A DNA stretch of 64,000 bases, taken from the NCBI GenBank assembly GCA_034429215.1, contig DAOUGI010000039.1:1-64000 (forward strand), read 5' to 3'. The notes beneath the pieces are model-generated. The model was not told the DNA's origin. It searched no databases and was given only the letters and a program-made list of their open reading frames with translations. Both the position numbers and the translations under genes were made by a program. This stretch comes from JAFGOG01 sp034429215 (GTDB lineage Bacteria > Chloroflexota > Anaerolineae > JAAYZQ01). Below are positions 14,859 through 23,851 of the stretch, piece by piece (the stretch's first letter is position 1; each line of letters starts with the position of its first letter).

Positions 14859-17288
14859 CTAAAATCTCGCTCGCCGCAGCCGCAGCGAGTTGCTCACCAC
14901 AAAGATACTGCTAAAGGCCATCGCTCCGGCGGCCATGACCGGATGCAGGCGCAGCCCCAGCCACGGGTAGAACGCGCCCGCCGCCAGTGGAATCAGGATC
15001 ACGTTGTAGAAAAAAGCCCAGAATAGGTTCTGCTTGATGGTCCGCATCGTCGCCCGGCTGAGGGCGATGGCCCGCGGCACGCCCCGCAGGTCGCCGCTCA
15101 TCAGCGTCACGTCGGCGGCCGCCATCGCTACGTCGGTGCCGGTGCCGATCGCGATCCCCACATCGGCCTGGGCCAGGGCCGGCGCGTCGTTGATCCCGTC
15201 GCCGACCATGCCGACCACCGGGCGGCCGCTTTGGCCCTGCAGGGCCTTGACCTGGCCGGCCTTTTCGTCGGGCAGCACCTGGGCCACGACCCGGCCGACC
15301 CCCACCTGCCGGCCTATCGCCTCGGCAGTGCGCGGGTTGTCGCCGGTGATCATCACCACTTCCAGGCCCAACGCCTGCATCTGGCGGATCGCCTCGGCCG
15401 AGCCGTCCTTGACCGTGTCGGCCACGGCCACCACGCCTGCCGCCTGCCCATCCACCGTCACCAGCATGGCCGTCTTGGCCTCGCCTTCCAGCCGTGTCAT
15501 CGCCGCGTCCAACCCGCCAAGGGCCACGCCGTGCGATTCGAGCAGCCGCGCCGAGCCAACCAACACCTGCCGGCCGTCCACCGTCGCGACCACGCCCTGG
15601 CCGGCGATCGCCTCAAAGTCGTGCGGTTCGCTCAGCGCCAGGCCCTTGTCTGCCGCCGCCGCGACGATCGCCTCGCCGAGTGGGTGCTCCGAGCCCCGTT
15701 CGGCCGACGCCGCCAGGCGGAGAACCTCCGCAGGGTCCGGCCCGGCCATCCCGACCACGTCGGTCACCGCCGGCTTGCCCCTGGTGATCGTGCCCGTCTT
15801 GTCCAGTACAACTGCCGTCATCTCGTGGGCGCGCTCCAGGGCCTCGCTGGTCTTGAACAGGATGCCGTTCTCCGCGCCCTTGCCGGTGCCGACCATGATC
15901 GCCGTCGGCGTCGCCAGGCCAAGCGCGCACGGGCAGGCGATGACCAGCACGGCCACCATGTAGATCATGCTCTGCGTAAAGCCGACGCCGCCCAGGATCA
16001 GCCAGGCCAGGAAGGTGATCAGCGCCGCGGCGATCACCGCCGGCACAAAGACCGCCGACACCCGGTCGGCCAGCCGCTGGATCGGCGCCTTGGATCCCTG
16101 CGCCTCTTCCACCAGACGGATGATCTGGGCCAGCACCGTCTGGGCGCCGACGCGGGTCGCCTCGAACTCGAGCATGCCCTGCTTGTTGATCGTGCCGCCG
16201 ATCACCTCGTCGCCCGGCTTTTTGTCCACCGGCAGGCTCTCGCCGGTGAGCATCGACTCGTCCACTGCCGAGTGGCCTTGGATCACCACGCCGTCGACCG
16301 CCATCTGCTCGCCGGGGCGGACGATCACCACGTCGCCCAGCTCGACCGACTCGATCGGCACGTCGGCCTGGACGCCGTCGCGCACCACCCGGGCGGTCTT
16401 GGGGCGGAGCCCCATCAGCTTCTTGATCGCCTCCGAAGTGCGGCCCTTGGCCCGCGCCTCCAACATCTTGCCCAGTTTGATCAGGGTGATGATCAGCGCC
16501 GACGTCTCAAAGTAGACGTGCCCGCCGATGCTTGGAAACAGCAGCACCGCTATACTGTAAAAGTACGCCGCCGACGAGCCCATCGCCACCAACACGTCCA
16601 TGTTGGCCGACCCGGCCCGCAGGCTCTTGAATCCGCCGACGTAATAGTCGGACCCGACATAAAACTGGACCGGCGTCGCCAGGGCCAACAGCAGCCAGTT
16701 GAACCAGGCGTCGTGGGCCCACATGCCCAGCAGGCCGAAATCGCGGGCCATGCTGAGCAGCAGCAGCGGCACCGAAAAGGCCACGCCGATCCAGAATTTG
16801 CGCGTCTGATCGCGGATCTCGGCCTCGCGGGCGGCGCGCTCCACATCCTCGGCGGCTTCACCCTCGCCGGGAACGACGACATCATAGCCCGCGTCGCGGA
16901 TCGCCTGCTGGATCGCCTTCAAGCTGACGACGCCCGGCAGGTATTCGACGCTGGCCCGCTCGCTGGCCAGGTTGACGTTGGCCGACACAACCCCATCCAG
17001 CCGTTTTAGCACGCGCTCGATGGTCAGGGCGCAGTTGGCGCAGGTCATGCCGGTGATCGGCAGCTCGGCCTTGGCCGTCGCCACATCATACCCGATGTCC
17101 CGGATCAGCGCAAGAAACTGGCCCTGATTTACCGCCGCCGGATCATAGACCACCGACGCCTTTTCGGTGGCCAGGTTCACCGTTGCTTCCTGGACGCCGT
17201 CCAGGCGCTTCAGGTTCCGCTCGATCGTCAGCGAACAGTTGGCGCAGGTCATGCCCGTGACGGGCAGGGTCACCTGTTTGTTTGCCAT
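14859..17288 (-). CDS. copA: Copper-exporting P1B-type ATPase
   Basis: An 809-residue P1B ATPase with two N-terminal heavy-metal domains (GMTCANC with Cys15/18 and Cys83/86). The membrane CPC motif is in IACPCALGLATPTA, the actuator loop has MLTGESLPVDK, the phosphorylation site is DKTGTITRG, the nucleotide domain has SEHPLGEAI, and the hinge motif is MVGDGINDAPALAQ. Downstream residues NVILIPLAAGAFYP and MAFSSIFVVSNSLRL match CopA-type copper selectivity. It exports Cu(I) from the cytoplasm, either for detoxification or to supply periplasmic cuproproteins. The ATG at 17288 is chosen because the upstream extension overlaps copZ in another frame. It is 20 nt after copZ. Confidence 0.96.
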   Translation of the reverse strand: MANKQVTLPVTGMTCANCSLTIERNLKRLDGVQEATVNLATEKASVVYDPAAVNQGQFLALIRDIGYDVATAKAELPITGMTCANCALTIERVLKRLDGVVSANVNLASERASVEYLPGVVSLKAIQQAIRDAGYDVVVPGEGEAAEDVERAAREAEIRDQTRKFWIGVAFSVPLLLLSMARDFGLLGMWAHDAWFNWLLLALATPVQFYVGSDYYVGGFKSLRAGSANMDVLVAMGSSAAYFYSIAVLLFPSIGGHVYFETSALIITLIKLGKMLEARAKGRTSEAIKKLMGLRPKTARVVRDGVQADVPIESVELGDVVIVRPGEQMAVDGVVIQGHSAVDESMLTGESLPVDKKPGDEVIGGTINKQGMLEFEATRVGAQTVLAQIIRLVEEAQGSKAPIQRLADRVSAVFVPAVIAAALITFLAWLILGGVGFTQSMIYMVAVLVIACPCALGLATPTAIMVGTGKGAENGILFKTSEALERAHEMTAVVLDKTGTITRGKPAVTDVVGMAGPDPAEVLRLAASAERGSEHPLGEAIVAAAADKGLALSEPHDFEAIAGQGVVATVDGRQVLVGSARLLESHGVALGGLDAAMTRLEGEAKTAMLVTVDGQAAGVVAVADTVKDGSAEAIRQMQALGLEVVMITGDNPRTAEAIGRQVGVGRVVAQVLPDEKAGQVKALQGQSGRPVVGMVGDGINDAPALAQADVGIAIGTGTDVAMAAADVTLMSGDLRGVPRAIALSRATMRTIKQNLFWAFFYNVILIPLAAGAFYPWLGLRLHPVMAAGAMAFSSIFVVSNSLRLRRARF

Positions 17289-17308
17289 CTGCTGCAACCT
17301 ACCGTCTG

Positions 17309-17515
17309 TCAGTCCTGCGCCTGGTAGCCGGCCTCGGCCAACGCCGCCTTGAGCTGCTTCAGCGCCTGCTCGCTGGCTACCTTGAAGGTGACCGTCTTGG
17401 TCGCGGGGTCGCCGCTGACAAACTCGACGCCCTCCACCGCGCTCCCCTCGCGCTTGATGGTCATGACACAATGCCCGCAGTTGATACTCGGAATCTTGAG
17501 CGTAATCGTATCCAT
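17309..17515 (-). CDS. copZ: CopZ-like copper chaperone
   Basis: A 68-residue heavy-metal-associated domain. The metal site is Cys13-Gly-His-Cys16 in INCGHCVMTI; the usual GMTCxxC is replaced by INCGHC, as seen in many Gram-positive and Chloroflexota CopZ proteins. The rest (GVEFVSGDPATKTVTFK...LKAALAEAGY) fits the babbab fold. The ATG at 17515 has the ribosome site GGGAGGATAAT. It delivers Cu(I) to CopA and possibly CsoR. A perfect 16-bp hairpin ends 14 nt upstream of the start codon. Confidence 0.93.
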   Translation of the reverse strand: MDTITLKIPSINCGHCVMTIKREGSAVEGVEFVSGDPATKTVTFKVASEQALKQLKAALAEAGYQAQD

Positions 17516-17529
17516 TGCATTATCCTCCC

Positions 17530-17565
17530 GTGTCTTTTGTTGCGTACCCACGCAACAAAAGACAC
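17530..17565. other. Perfect 16-bp inverted repeat between csoR and copZ
   Basis: Arms 17530-17545 and 17550-17565 (GTGTCTTTTGTTGCGT and its complement) with a 4-nt loop. It abuts the copZ ribosome site and has no T-run on the transcribed strand, so it is not an ordinary terminator. Possible roles are an RNA processing or stability element, or a regulator binding site. Confidence 0.75.
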
Positions 17566-17573
17566 AAACTAGA

Positions 17574-17852
17574 TTACATCTTGCCCGTCGTCTCGAACAC
17601 ATCCATGATCTCGGCGATCACCCGCTCCCGCTCTGTAGCGTTGTCGCCGCGGATCGCCGTGGTCACGCAGGTCTGCAGGTGACGCTCCAGGATCATGCTG
17701 TTGACCTTGTCCAGCGCCCGCTGCACCGCCAGGATCTGGTTAATGACCTCGATGCAGTAAGCGTCTTCGTCCACCATGCGCTCGACGCCGCGCACGTGGC
17801 CCTCGGCGCTCTTTAGCCGGTTCAGGATCTCTCGCTTGTGATCTTCCGTCAT
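17574..17852 (-). CDS. csoR: CsoR-family copper-sensing repressor
   Basis: A 92-residue protein of the CsoR/RcnR (DUF156) family: an all-helical repressor without a classical HTH. The Cu(I)-binding triad is visible: Cys33 (AYCIEV), His58 and Cys62 (ERHLQTC). The first helix REILNRLKSAEGHVRG is the family's DNA-contact region. It derepresses its operon when Cu(I) binds. It is the first gene of the csoR-copZ-copA unit and lies just downstream of a consensus promoter overlapped by a CsoR-like operator, so it is almost certainly autoregulated. Confidence 0.95.
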   Translation of the reverse strand: MTEDHKREILNRLKSAEGHVRGVERMVDEDAYCIEVINQILAVQRALDKVNSMILERHLQTCVTTAIRGDNATERERVIAEIMDVFETTGKM

Positions 17853-17871
17853 TCGCCTGCACCTTCCGCCG

Positions 17872-17936
17872 TATACCCCCCTCCCCTATGGGGGTGGGGT
17901 AGACCGGAGTATATCATAGTGGACCAACCTTGTCAA
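17872..17936 (-). promoter_or_regulatory. csoR promoter and CsoR-like operator
   Basis: On the minus strand TTGACA (17931-17936), 17-nt spacer, TATACT (17908-17913). Immediately downstream (about 17872-17902) is a GC-rich pseudo-palindrome with the CCCC-TA-GGGG core typical of CsoR sites, covering the expected transcription start. Confidence 0.88.
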
Positions 17937-17954
17937 ATTTCCCGGTCGCTTATT

Positions 17955-17986
17955 GACCTGACGGGTTGAGGAAAACCCGTCAGGTC
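17955..17986. repeat. 13-bp inverted repeat in the csoR upstream gap
   Basis: Arms GACCTGACGGGTT (17955-17967) and its complement (17974-17986) with a GAGGAA loop. No T-run follows. It lies between the csoR promoter and the end of the FG-GAP gene and may be an interspersed element. Confidence 0.5.
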
Positions 17987-18008
17987 TGATTCCCCGGCGA
18001 TCCCAGAC

Positions 18009-18046
18009 AAACGGACCGACGAGGGCGTGCCCCCGTCGGCCCGTTT
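18009..18046. terminator. Hairpin, probable transcription end of the FG-GAP gene
   Basis: The arms beginning AAACGG (18009) and ending CCGTTT (18046) pair over about 16 bp with one mismatch, around a CGTG-centred loop. A second hairpin, CCGGCCT/AGGCCGG, lies at 18070-18089. Both are downstream of the minus-strand gene ending at 18103. Neither has a long T-run on that strand. Confidence 0.5.
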
Positions 18047-18102
18047 GCACCGATCTTATGCGTTTCTGGCCGGCCTGTATGTAGGCCGGTTTACACTGCC
18101 GC

Positions 18103-21100
18103 CTATGGTTCGTGGTTGCGCATGATCACCGGCAGGTTAATCCGAGAGCCCATCGTGCGCAGGTCCGCCTCGTTCCAGCCATTCCACGGGATCGTCACCC
18201 AGCGGGTGGCCGGCATGAACGGGGTGGTGGCCGGGTTGTAGAGGGTGCGCAGCCGCCAGTGGTAGGCCATGCCCAGGTGTAGACCAGGGGGGCTCATCAT
18301 GGTGGTGCCCTGACCAAGAACCGGGTTGAACCACTGCCCGCCGGGGATGAAGGTATGCCGTCCGTCATAGACGACGCCCAGCGGCTTGGCCTCGATTTCG
18401 TGTGCGCTCTCCCCGCGACCAAACGGGCTGCGATAAAAGATGCGCAGTCTAAAGCTGTCGCCGTCCGTAAGGCCAAGATGGGCAATATTCCGGTATTGGG
18501 TAAGCTGGAGCAGGGCCAGGGGCGAGCCCTTGCCGCCGTTGCCATAGAACACAGACGCCAGTCCCTCCTGAGAATAGGTTTCATCGTACCGCGGCGCGCC
18601 GGCGATGACGTCGGCGTAGCCGTCGCCGTTGACGTCGCCGGCGGTGGCGACGGAGGTGCCAAATTCGGCATAGGCCTGCCCACCTCCGGCGTGCCAATCG
18701 GGAGCGAAGTGCACGCCGGTGGCCGAGCCGTGATAGACAAAAGCGCCGCCTTCGTTGGCCAGGGTGCCGTTCCACCATTTGGCGCCGACGATGACGTCGG
18801 CATAGCCGTCGCCGTTGACGTCGCCGGCGGTGCCGACCGAACAGCCAAAGTGAGCGGTCGCCTGGTCGCTCTCCTTCGTCCAGGCCGGCGTCAAGTACAG
18901 ACTGGCGCCCGAGCTGTGATAGACGAACGCCTTCCCTTCAGTGTCCAGACCGCCGTTCCAGAGCGGCGCCCCGACAATGATGTCGGAGCAGCCGTCGCCG
19001 TTCACGTCGCCGGCGGCGCCGACCGCCAAGCCATAGTTGGCCCCGCCCTGGTCGCTGTCCTGGCGCCAACGATGTGTGTCTGACAGACCCAGGGGGGAGC
19101 CAAAGTAGACCCAGGCGCCGCCCTCGTTGGTCTGGCCGTTGTCCCACATCGGCGCGCCCACGATCACGTCCGAGTAGCCGTCGCAGTTGACGTCGCCCGC
19201 CGTCCCCACCGAGGCGCCGAACTGGGCGCCGGCCTGATCGCTGTCCGCGTGCCAATCGGGTGCAGAGTGCGGGCCGGCTGCCGAGCCTTCATACACCCAG
19301 GCCCACCCTTCGCCGGCCTCGGGCGAGCTATAGAAGGGCGCGCCCACGATCACGTCGCCATAGCCGTCGCCGTTGACGTCGCCGGCCGTGCCGACGGCAT
19401 AGCCGAACTGGGCACTCGCCTGGTCGCTGTCCTTGTACCACAACGGGGCCGATTCCAGGCCCGACATAGAGCCTGGGTAGACCCAGGCCACCCCCTCGCC
19501 ATCTTCGCCGCTGTCGTAGCCGGGCGAGCCGACGATGGCATCGTCATAGCCGTCGCCGTTGGCGTCGCCGGCCTTTCCGACCGACCAGCCGTAATACGCC
19601 CCTGCCTGGTTGGGCTGCTTGGTCCAGTCGGGCGTGGTCTCCAGGCCGGTGACCGAGCCCATGTACACCCACGCCTGGCCCTCGTCGGCCTCGCCGCCGT
19701 CCCAGTAGGGCGAGCCGACGATGACGTCGGCGTAGCCGTCGGCATTCACGTCTCCGGCCGAGGCAACCGACCAGCCAAAGAAGGCGTTTTCGAGGTTGCT
19801 GCGCTTGGTCCAGCCGGCCGTCTCCTCCAGGCTGTCCGCCGCGCCATAGTAGGCATAGGCCGCCCCGGCGAGCGAGGCCTTGCCCGGCGCGCCGACGATG
19901 ATGTCCGAATAGCCGTCGCCGTTCACGTCGCCGGCCGTGGCCACCGAATAACCATAATAGGCGTCGACCGCGTTCCCCTCAGCCCACCAGTCGCGTGTCT
20001 CGCTGATGCCATCTGCCGAGCCATACCACACAAAGGCGCGGCCCTCTTGCGACTCGCCGCTGGTATAGTACGGGGCGCCGACGATGACGTCGCCGTAGCC
20101 GTCGCCGTTGACATCGCCCGCCATCGCCACCGACCGGCCGAATTCGGCCCCGGCCTGGTTGCCCTCGTCGTGGTTGTCGTAAGCGGGATACAAGCCGGTC
20201 GACGAGCCCCGGTACAGCCTGGCCGCACCCTCCTCTTCCTGCTCATAGGTGTAAAAGGGCACCCCGATGATGACGTCGGCGTAGCCGTCGCCGTCCACGT
20301 CGCCGGCGGTGCTCACCGCCCAGCCGAGCTGGGCAGATTCCTGGTTACTCTGCGTGCCCCATACGGCGTTGGCCGGCGTGCCGGGCACGCCGCCGTTTAG
20401 GCCGTCCTCCGACCCGTACCACACAAAGGCCTTCCCCTCGTCTGTGTCGCCGTCGTCGTAACGCGGGGCGCCGACGATGACGTCGGCGTAGCCGTCGCCG
20501 TTGACGTCCCCTGCTGTGGCCACCGAGTACCCCAGCCTCGCCCCGCTCTGCTCGCCCTCGGCGTGCCAGTTATAGCCGTTGCTCAGCCCCGACTCGGAGC
20601 CATAGTACACCAAGGCCCACCCCTCATCCTCTTGCGTCACGCTGTTAAACCGCCCCCACGCCCCGATGATAACGTCGGCGTAGCCGTCGCCGTTGACGTC
20701 GCCGGCGGGGGCCACCGAGGTGCCACATTCCGCTCCGGCGTCTATTCCGGCATGGTAAAACTCTCCCGGGACGGACGACAACCCACTGGGCGAGCCGTAG
20801 TAGACCCAGGCGGCGCCCTCGTCCACCTCGTCAACATCGTACTCAGGGGCGCCGACGATGACCTCCGTGTCGCCGTCGCCGTCCACGTCGCCGGCCGTGG
20901 CCACCGACCAGCCAAAGTTGGCGCCGGCCTGGTCGGACTCCTTGACCCAGGAAGCCGATCCCTCGATCCCTGCCGCCGACCCGTGAAACACAAAAGCCCG
21001 GCCCTCGTCGTCCTGGCCGCCGTCGTAGTTGGGCAGGCCGACGATGACGTCGGAATACCCGTCGCCGTCCACGTCGCCCGCCGTGGCCACCGACGCGCCG

Positions 21101-21948
21101 AACTGCGCACCGGCCCACGCAAAAGTGAACGACCAGTCGTCATCGGGCGGCAGGCCGGTCAGCATCGGGGCGACCTCGATGGGATAAGCGGCGCCGGTGT
21201 CGTCGACGACGAGCGACAGGGTGGCCCCATCCAATGACAGCCACGCGGGCAGTGCCCGGCCGGCGGCGTCGCTCACCGACAGGCCGCTGTAGCGCAGCGC
21301 CGGCTTGCCATCGCCGTCCTGGAGCTCGACGGTGGTTCCCGTCGGATTCAACTGCGGGACCAGGTCACCACCCAGCGCCAGGTCCATCTGTAGCGCCCCT
21401 TCGCCCGCCGGCGGCGAAGACAGGCTAAAGCCCTGTTTCAGTCCGTTCTCGTCGTTGCGGTACCACTCGACCACCTCGCTGCGCCGGTACTCGATCCGGC
21501 TCTCCGCGGCTTCCGGCGTGGCCGGTGATGGAGCGGCGAGCGCCCCGGCCCGCCCCCAGCTCACCAACGCCATCTCCAGCCGCCAGGGCGGGATGTTGGT
21601 CTCCTCCGTCCAGGTGCGGGGAATGACGATCGGACCGTCTGGGCTAAAGTAGGTGCGCAGGTTGTGGGCCCGGTTGGGAGCCTGGTAGGCGGCCGGCAGA
21701 TCGGCCAGATACGTCTGTTCCTGCCAGGTGACATAGTACTCCGAGGTGCGGATCGTCTCCTGGACAGCGGCCCACCAATCAGGAGAGATCCCCGGGGTTA
21801 TCGCTGCGGCTCCCGCAGCGGGTGCATTTGCCAACGGGTGAGCAGGTCTTGCCGCTTGAGCGGAGGTGGGCTGCCCGGCCATCCCGGCTGCCAGCGCCAG
21901 GAGTAACCCCACAATCGACACGACAGAGAGAACCTTTTGCCCTTTCAT
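18103..21948 (-). CDS. Large secreted FG-GAP repeat (integrin-like beta-propeller) protein
   Basis: A 1281-residue secreted protein. A signal peptide (residues 1-34, ending PTSAQA) is followed by a roughly 240-residue N-terminal beta domain and 14 FG-GAP repeats of about 60-65 residues, each with the calcium-binding core AGDVNGDGYADVIVGAP or a close variant. Fourteen units would make two seven-bladed propellers. The C-terminus carries an immunoglobulin-like segment and ends INLPVIMRNHEP, like the IYLPLVLRNH tail of another secreted protein here. The ATG at 21948 has AGGAGGTC upstream; the longer frame lacks a signal peptide. Likely an adhesin or surface-binding protein. Confidence 0.88.
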   Translation of the reverse strand: MKGQKVLSVVSIVGLLLALAAGMAGQPTSAQAARPAHPLANAPAAGAAAITPGISPDWWAAVQETIRTSEYYVTWQEQTYLADLPAAYQAPNRAHNLRTYFSPDGPIVIPRTWTEETNIPPWRLEMALVSWGRAGALAAPSPATPEAAESRIEYRRSEVVEWYRNDENGLKQGFSLSSPPAGEGALQMDLALGGDLVPQLNPTGTTVELQDGDGKPALRYSGLSVSDAAGRALPAWLSLDGATLSLVVDDTGAAYPIEVAPMLTGLPPDDDWSFTFAWAGAQFGASVATAGDVDGDGYSDVIVGLPNYDGGQDDEGRAFVFHGSAAGIEGSASWVKESDQAGANFGWSVATAGDVDGDGDTEVIVGAPEYDVDEVDEGAAWVYYGSPSGLSSVPGEFYHAGIDAGAECGTSVAPAGDVNGDGYADVIIGAWGRFNSVTQEDEGWALVYYGSESGLSNGYNWHAEGEQSGARLGYSVATAGDVNGDGYADVIVGAPRYDDGDTDEGKAFVWYGSEDGLNGGVPGTPANAVWGTQSNQESAQLGWAVSTAGDVDGDGYADVIIGVPFYTYEQEEEGAARLYRGSSTGLYPAYDNHDEGNQAGAEFGRSVAMAGDVNGDGYGDVIVGAPYYTSGESQEGRAFVWYGSADGISETRDWWAEGNAVDAYYGYSVATAGDVNGDGYSDIIVGAPGKASLAGAAYAYYGAADSLEETAGWTKRSNLENAFFGWSVASAGDVNADGYADVIVGSPYWDGGEADEGQAWVYMGSVTGLETTPDWTKQPNQAGAYYGWSVGKAGDANGDGYDDAIVGSPGYDSGEDGEGVAWVYPGSMSGLESAPLWYKDSDQASAQFGYAVGTAGDVNGDGYGDVIVGAPFYSSPEAGEGWAWVYEGSAAGPHSAPDWHADSDQAGAQFGASVGTAGDVNCDGYSDVIVGAPMWDNGQTNEGGAWVYFGSPLGLSDTHRWRQDSDQGGANYGLAVGAAGDVNGDGCSDIIVGAPLWNGGLDTEGKAFVYHSSGASLYLTPAWTKESDQATAHFGCSVGTAGDVNGDGYADVIVGAKWWNGTLANEGGAFVYHGSATGVHFAPDWHAGGGQAYAEFGTSVATAGDVNGDGYADVIAGAPRYDETYSQEGLASVFYGNGGKGSPLALLQLTQYRNIAHLGLTDGDSFRLRIFYRSPFGRGESAHEIEAKPLGVVYDGRHTFIPGGQWFNPVLGQGTTMMSPPGLHLGMAYHWRLRTLYNPATTPFMPATRWVTIPWNGWNEADLRTMGSRINLPVIMRNHEP
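18590..21120. repeat. Tandem DNA repeats encoding 14 FG-GAP units
   Basis: A word meaning AGDVNGDGY (on this strand, GTAGCCGTCGCCGTTGACGTC and variants) recurs about every 180-205 bp. Near-identity at DNA level between several units makes the region prone to recombination and to assembly collapse. Confidence 0.85.
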
Positions 21949-22100
21949 CAGAGACCTCCTTTGTCTTTGGGACGGCGATAGGATTTCTGATGGATGTGCA
22001 GGCAGTGTCGAGTAAGCCGGGGGTTTTCGGCCGGGTACGCCGTCGTATCCGCGCCGTGGTGAGTTTTGTGGAGCGTCTTTGAGCCCGGTCGCCAATTCCC

Positions 22101-22128
22101 AGTATACCATAATCCGGACAAAAGTCAA
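22101..22128 (-). promoter_or_regulatory. Promoter of the FG-GAP gene
   Basis: Minus strand TTGACT (22123-22128), 16-nt spacer, TATACT (22101-22106). It gives a leader of about 145 nt before the start codon at 21948. Confidence 0.7.
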
Positions 22129-22156
22129 CCTCCATTTTTCCAATCTTCCGGGTGAG

Positions 22157-22185
22157 TTGACATCTCCCACGTTGTCAGGTATAGT
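22157..22185 (+). promoter_or_regulatory. Promoter of the hydantoinase gene
   Basis: TTGACA (22157-22162), 17-nt spacer, TATAGT (22180-22185), 23 nt before the ATG. It is divergent to and back-to-back with the FG-GAP promoter. Confidence 0.78.
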
Positions 22186-22208
22186 GGCGGACAAGGGAGG
22201 GTGAGGTT

Positions 22209-23585
22209 ATGTTCGACACGGTGATCGCCAACGGGACGCTGGTGACGGCCGAGGCGACGCTGCGCGCCGACCTGGGCATCCTCGGCGGCCAGATCGCGGC
22301 GGTCGGAGCGGAACTGGCCGGCCGGGACACCATAGATGCGGCGGGCATGCTGGTCCTGCCCGGCGCCGTCGACGAGCATGTCCACCTCCAGATGCCGGTC
22401 GGCGAGTTTGCCTCCAGCGACGATTTCTACACCGGCGCCGTCGCCGCCGCCTGCGGCGGCACCACGGCGGTGATCGATTTCGTCGAGCCCAAGCCGGGCC
22501 AGCCGCTCGTCGAAGCGCTGGCAGCCCGCCGGGCCGAGGCCGGCGGCAAGGTTGCCGTCGATTACGGGCTGCACATGACCCTCTCCCGCGCCGACGATGC
22601 CACCCTGGCCCAGATCCCCGCCTCGATAGCTGCCGGTGCCGCCAGCTTCAAGCTGTACATGGCCTATCAAGGGCTGCGGCTGGACGACGGCGAGCTGCTG
22701 CGGGCGCTGGCGGCGCTGGGCCGGGCCGGCGGGCGGGTCCTGGTCCACGCCGAGAACCACCACGCCATCGCCTACCTTACCGCCCAGGCGCTGACCGAGG
22801 GGCGCACCGGTCCCGAAAACCACCCCCACACCCGCCCTGACTTTATGGAGGCCGAGGCGGTCGGCCGCCTGCTGGCCCTGGCCCGCATCACCGCCACGCC
22901 GCTGACCGTGGCCCACCTGTCCTGCGCGGCCGGGCTCGAGGCGGTGCGCGCCGCCCGCGCCCGGGGCCAGGCGGTGTGGGTCGAAACCTGCCCGCAGTAC
23001 CTGCTGCTGGACGAGGCCGAATACCGCCGGCCGGGGTTCGAAGCGGCCAAGTTCGTCATGTCTCCCCCGCTGCGCACCGAGCGGGACCGGGCGGCGCTGT
23101 GGGCCGGGCTGGCGGCCGGCGAAGTGGATACCGTCGCCACCGACCACTGCCCCTTTTTCTTTGCCACCCAAAAAACGCGCGGCCTGCACGACTTTTCACG
23201 CATCCCCGGCGGCGCGCCGGGGATCGAGACCCGCCTGGCTCTGCTCTACACCCACGGCGTGCGGGCCGGCCGCCTGACGCCCCAGCAGTGGGTGGCCGCC
23301 TGCTGCACCGGGCCGGCCTGCCGCTTTGGGCTGGCCCCACGCAAAGGCACCTTGACGGTGGGCGCCGACGCCGACGTCGTGATTTTCGACCCGGACCGCC
23401 GGGTTACCCTGGCTGCCGGGTCGCTGCACCACAACGTCGACTATTGCCCCTACGAAGGCTGGATCGTCACCGGCTACCCGGTGATGGTCTTGTCCAGGGG
23501 GGAGGTAATCGTTCGTGACGGCCAGTTTGTGGCCCAGGCAGGCCGGGGGAAATACCTGCCTGCCGCCGCGCATCCACCGACCTAA
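22209..23585 (+). CDS. Dihydropyrimidinase/hydantoinase-family amidohydrolase
   Basis: A 458-residue cyclic amidohydrolase of the usual length. All metal ligands of the two-zinc site are visible: His57 and His59 (DEHVHL), Lys148, which would be carbamylated (ASFKLYMAY), His180 (HAEN), His236 (VAHLSC) and Asp312 (TDHCPF). The late GGAPGIETRL motif and the C-terminal lobe (GTLTVGADADVVIFDP) are present. The Lys context and the downstream MSPPLR favour dihydropyrimidinase/hydantoinase over allantoinase or dihydroorotase. It hydrolyses a cyclic ureide ring such as dihydrouracil. No other pyrimidine-degradation gene is adjacent, so the substrate is uncertain. A ribosome site GGGAGGGTGAGG precedes the ATG. 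Confidence 0.87.
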   Translation: MFDTVIANGTLVTAEATLRADLGILGGQIAAVGAELAGRDTIDAAGMLVLPGAVDEHVHLQMPVGEFASSDDFYTGAVAAACGGTTAVIDFVEPKPGQPLVEALAARRAEAGGKVAVDYGLHMTLSRADDATLAQIPASIAAGAASFKLYMAYQGLRLDDGELLRALAALGRAGGRVLVHAENHHAIAYLTAQALTEGRTGPENHPHTRPDFMEAEAVGRLLALARITATPLTVAHLSCAAGLEAVRAARARGQAVWVETCPQYLLLDEAEYRRPGFEAAKFVMSPPLRTERDRAALWAGLAAGEVDTVATDHCPFFFATQKTRGLHDFSRIPGGAPGIETRLALLYTHGVRAGRLTPQQWVAACCTGPACRFGLAPRKGTLTVGADADVVIFDPDRRVTLAAGSLHHNVDYCPYEGWIVTGYPVMVLSRGEVIVRDGQFVAQAGRGKYLPAAAHPPT

Positions 23586-23597
23586 GGATCCCGTCGC

Positions 23598-23804
23598 TCA
23601 CTCGACCGGCCAGCGCCGTCCACTGGCTAGGTCCACCACCAGGTCGATCACGGTCTCCCGGGCCACCTCCGCCCAAGCCATCGGGGCTGTTTCGTCAAGC
23701 CGGGGATCTGCTCCAACGTCATTTAGCATCTTGGCCAGGAGCACAAGGTCGCCGTCGGTCATCTTGTCGGCCAGATCGCCAAGTGTAAATGTCTGTTTTG
23801 CCAT
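23598..23804 (-). CDS. Small hypothetical acidic protein
   Basis: A 68-residue protein with the composition of a real soluble domain: an amphipathic N-terminal part (FTLGDLADKMTDGDLVLLAKML), then a helix AWAEVARETVIDLVVDLASG. No family was recognised. It is convergent with the hydantoinase gene (12-nt gap). Its ribosome site is weak. It lies directly after the probable small RNA on the same strand, with that RNA's terminator 47 nt upstream of its start, so leader-type control of this gene is a possibility. Confidence 0.55.
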   Translation of the reverse strand: MAKQTFTLGDLADKMTDGDLVLLAKMLNDVGADPRLDETAPMAWAEVARETVIDLVVDLASGRRWPVE

Positions 23805-23851
23805 TGTCTACGGACCCCTTCGCTTAGCCCACCCGATCACAGCCTGCCGGC

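Noticed and set aside
18590..21120. CRISPR-like array because of regularly spaced repeats
   Set aside because: Repeats are coding FG-GAP units about 180-205 bp apart, in one open frame, without short unique spacers or cas genes.
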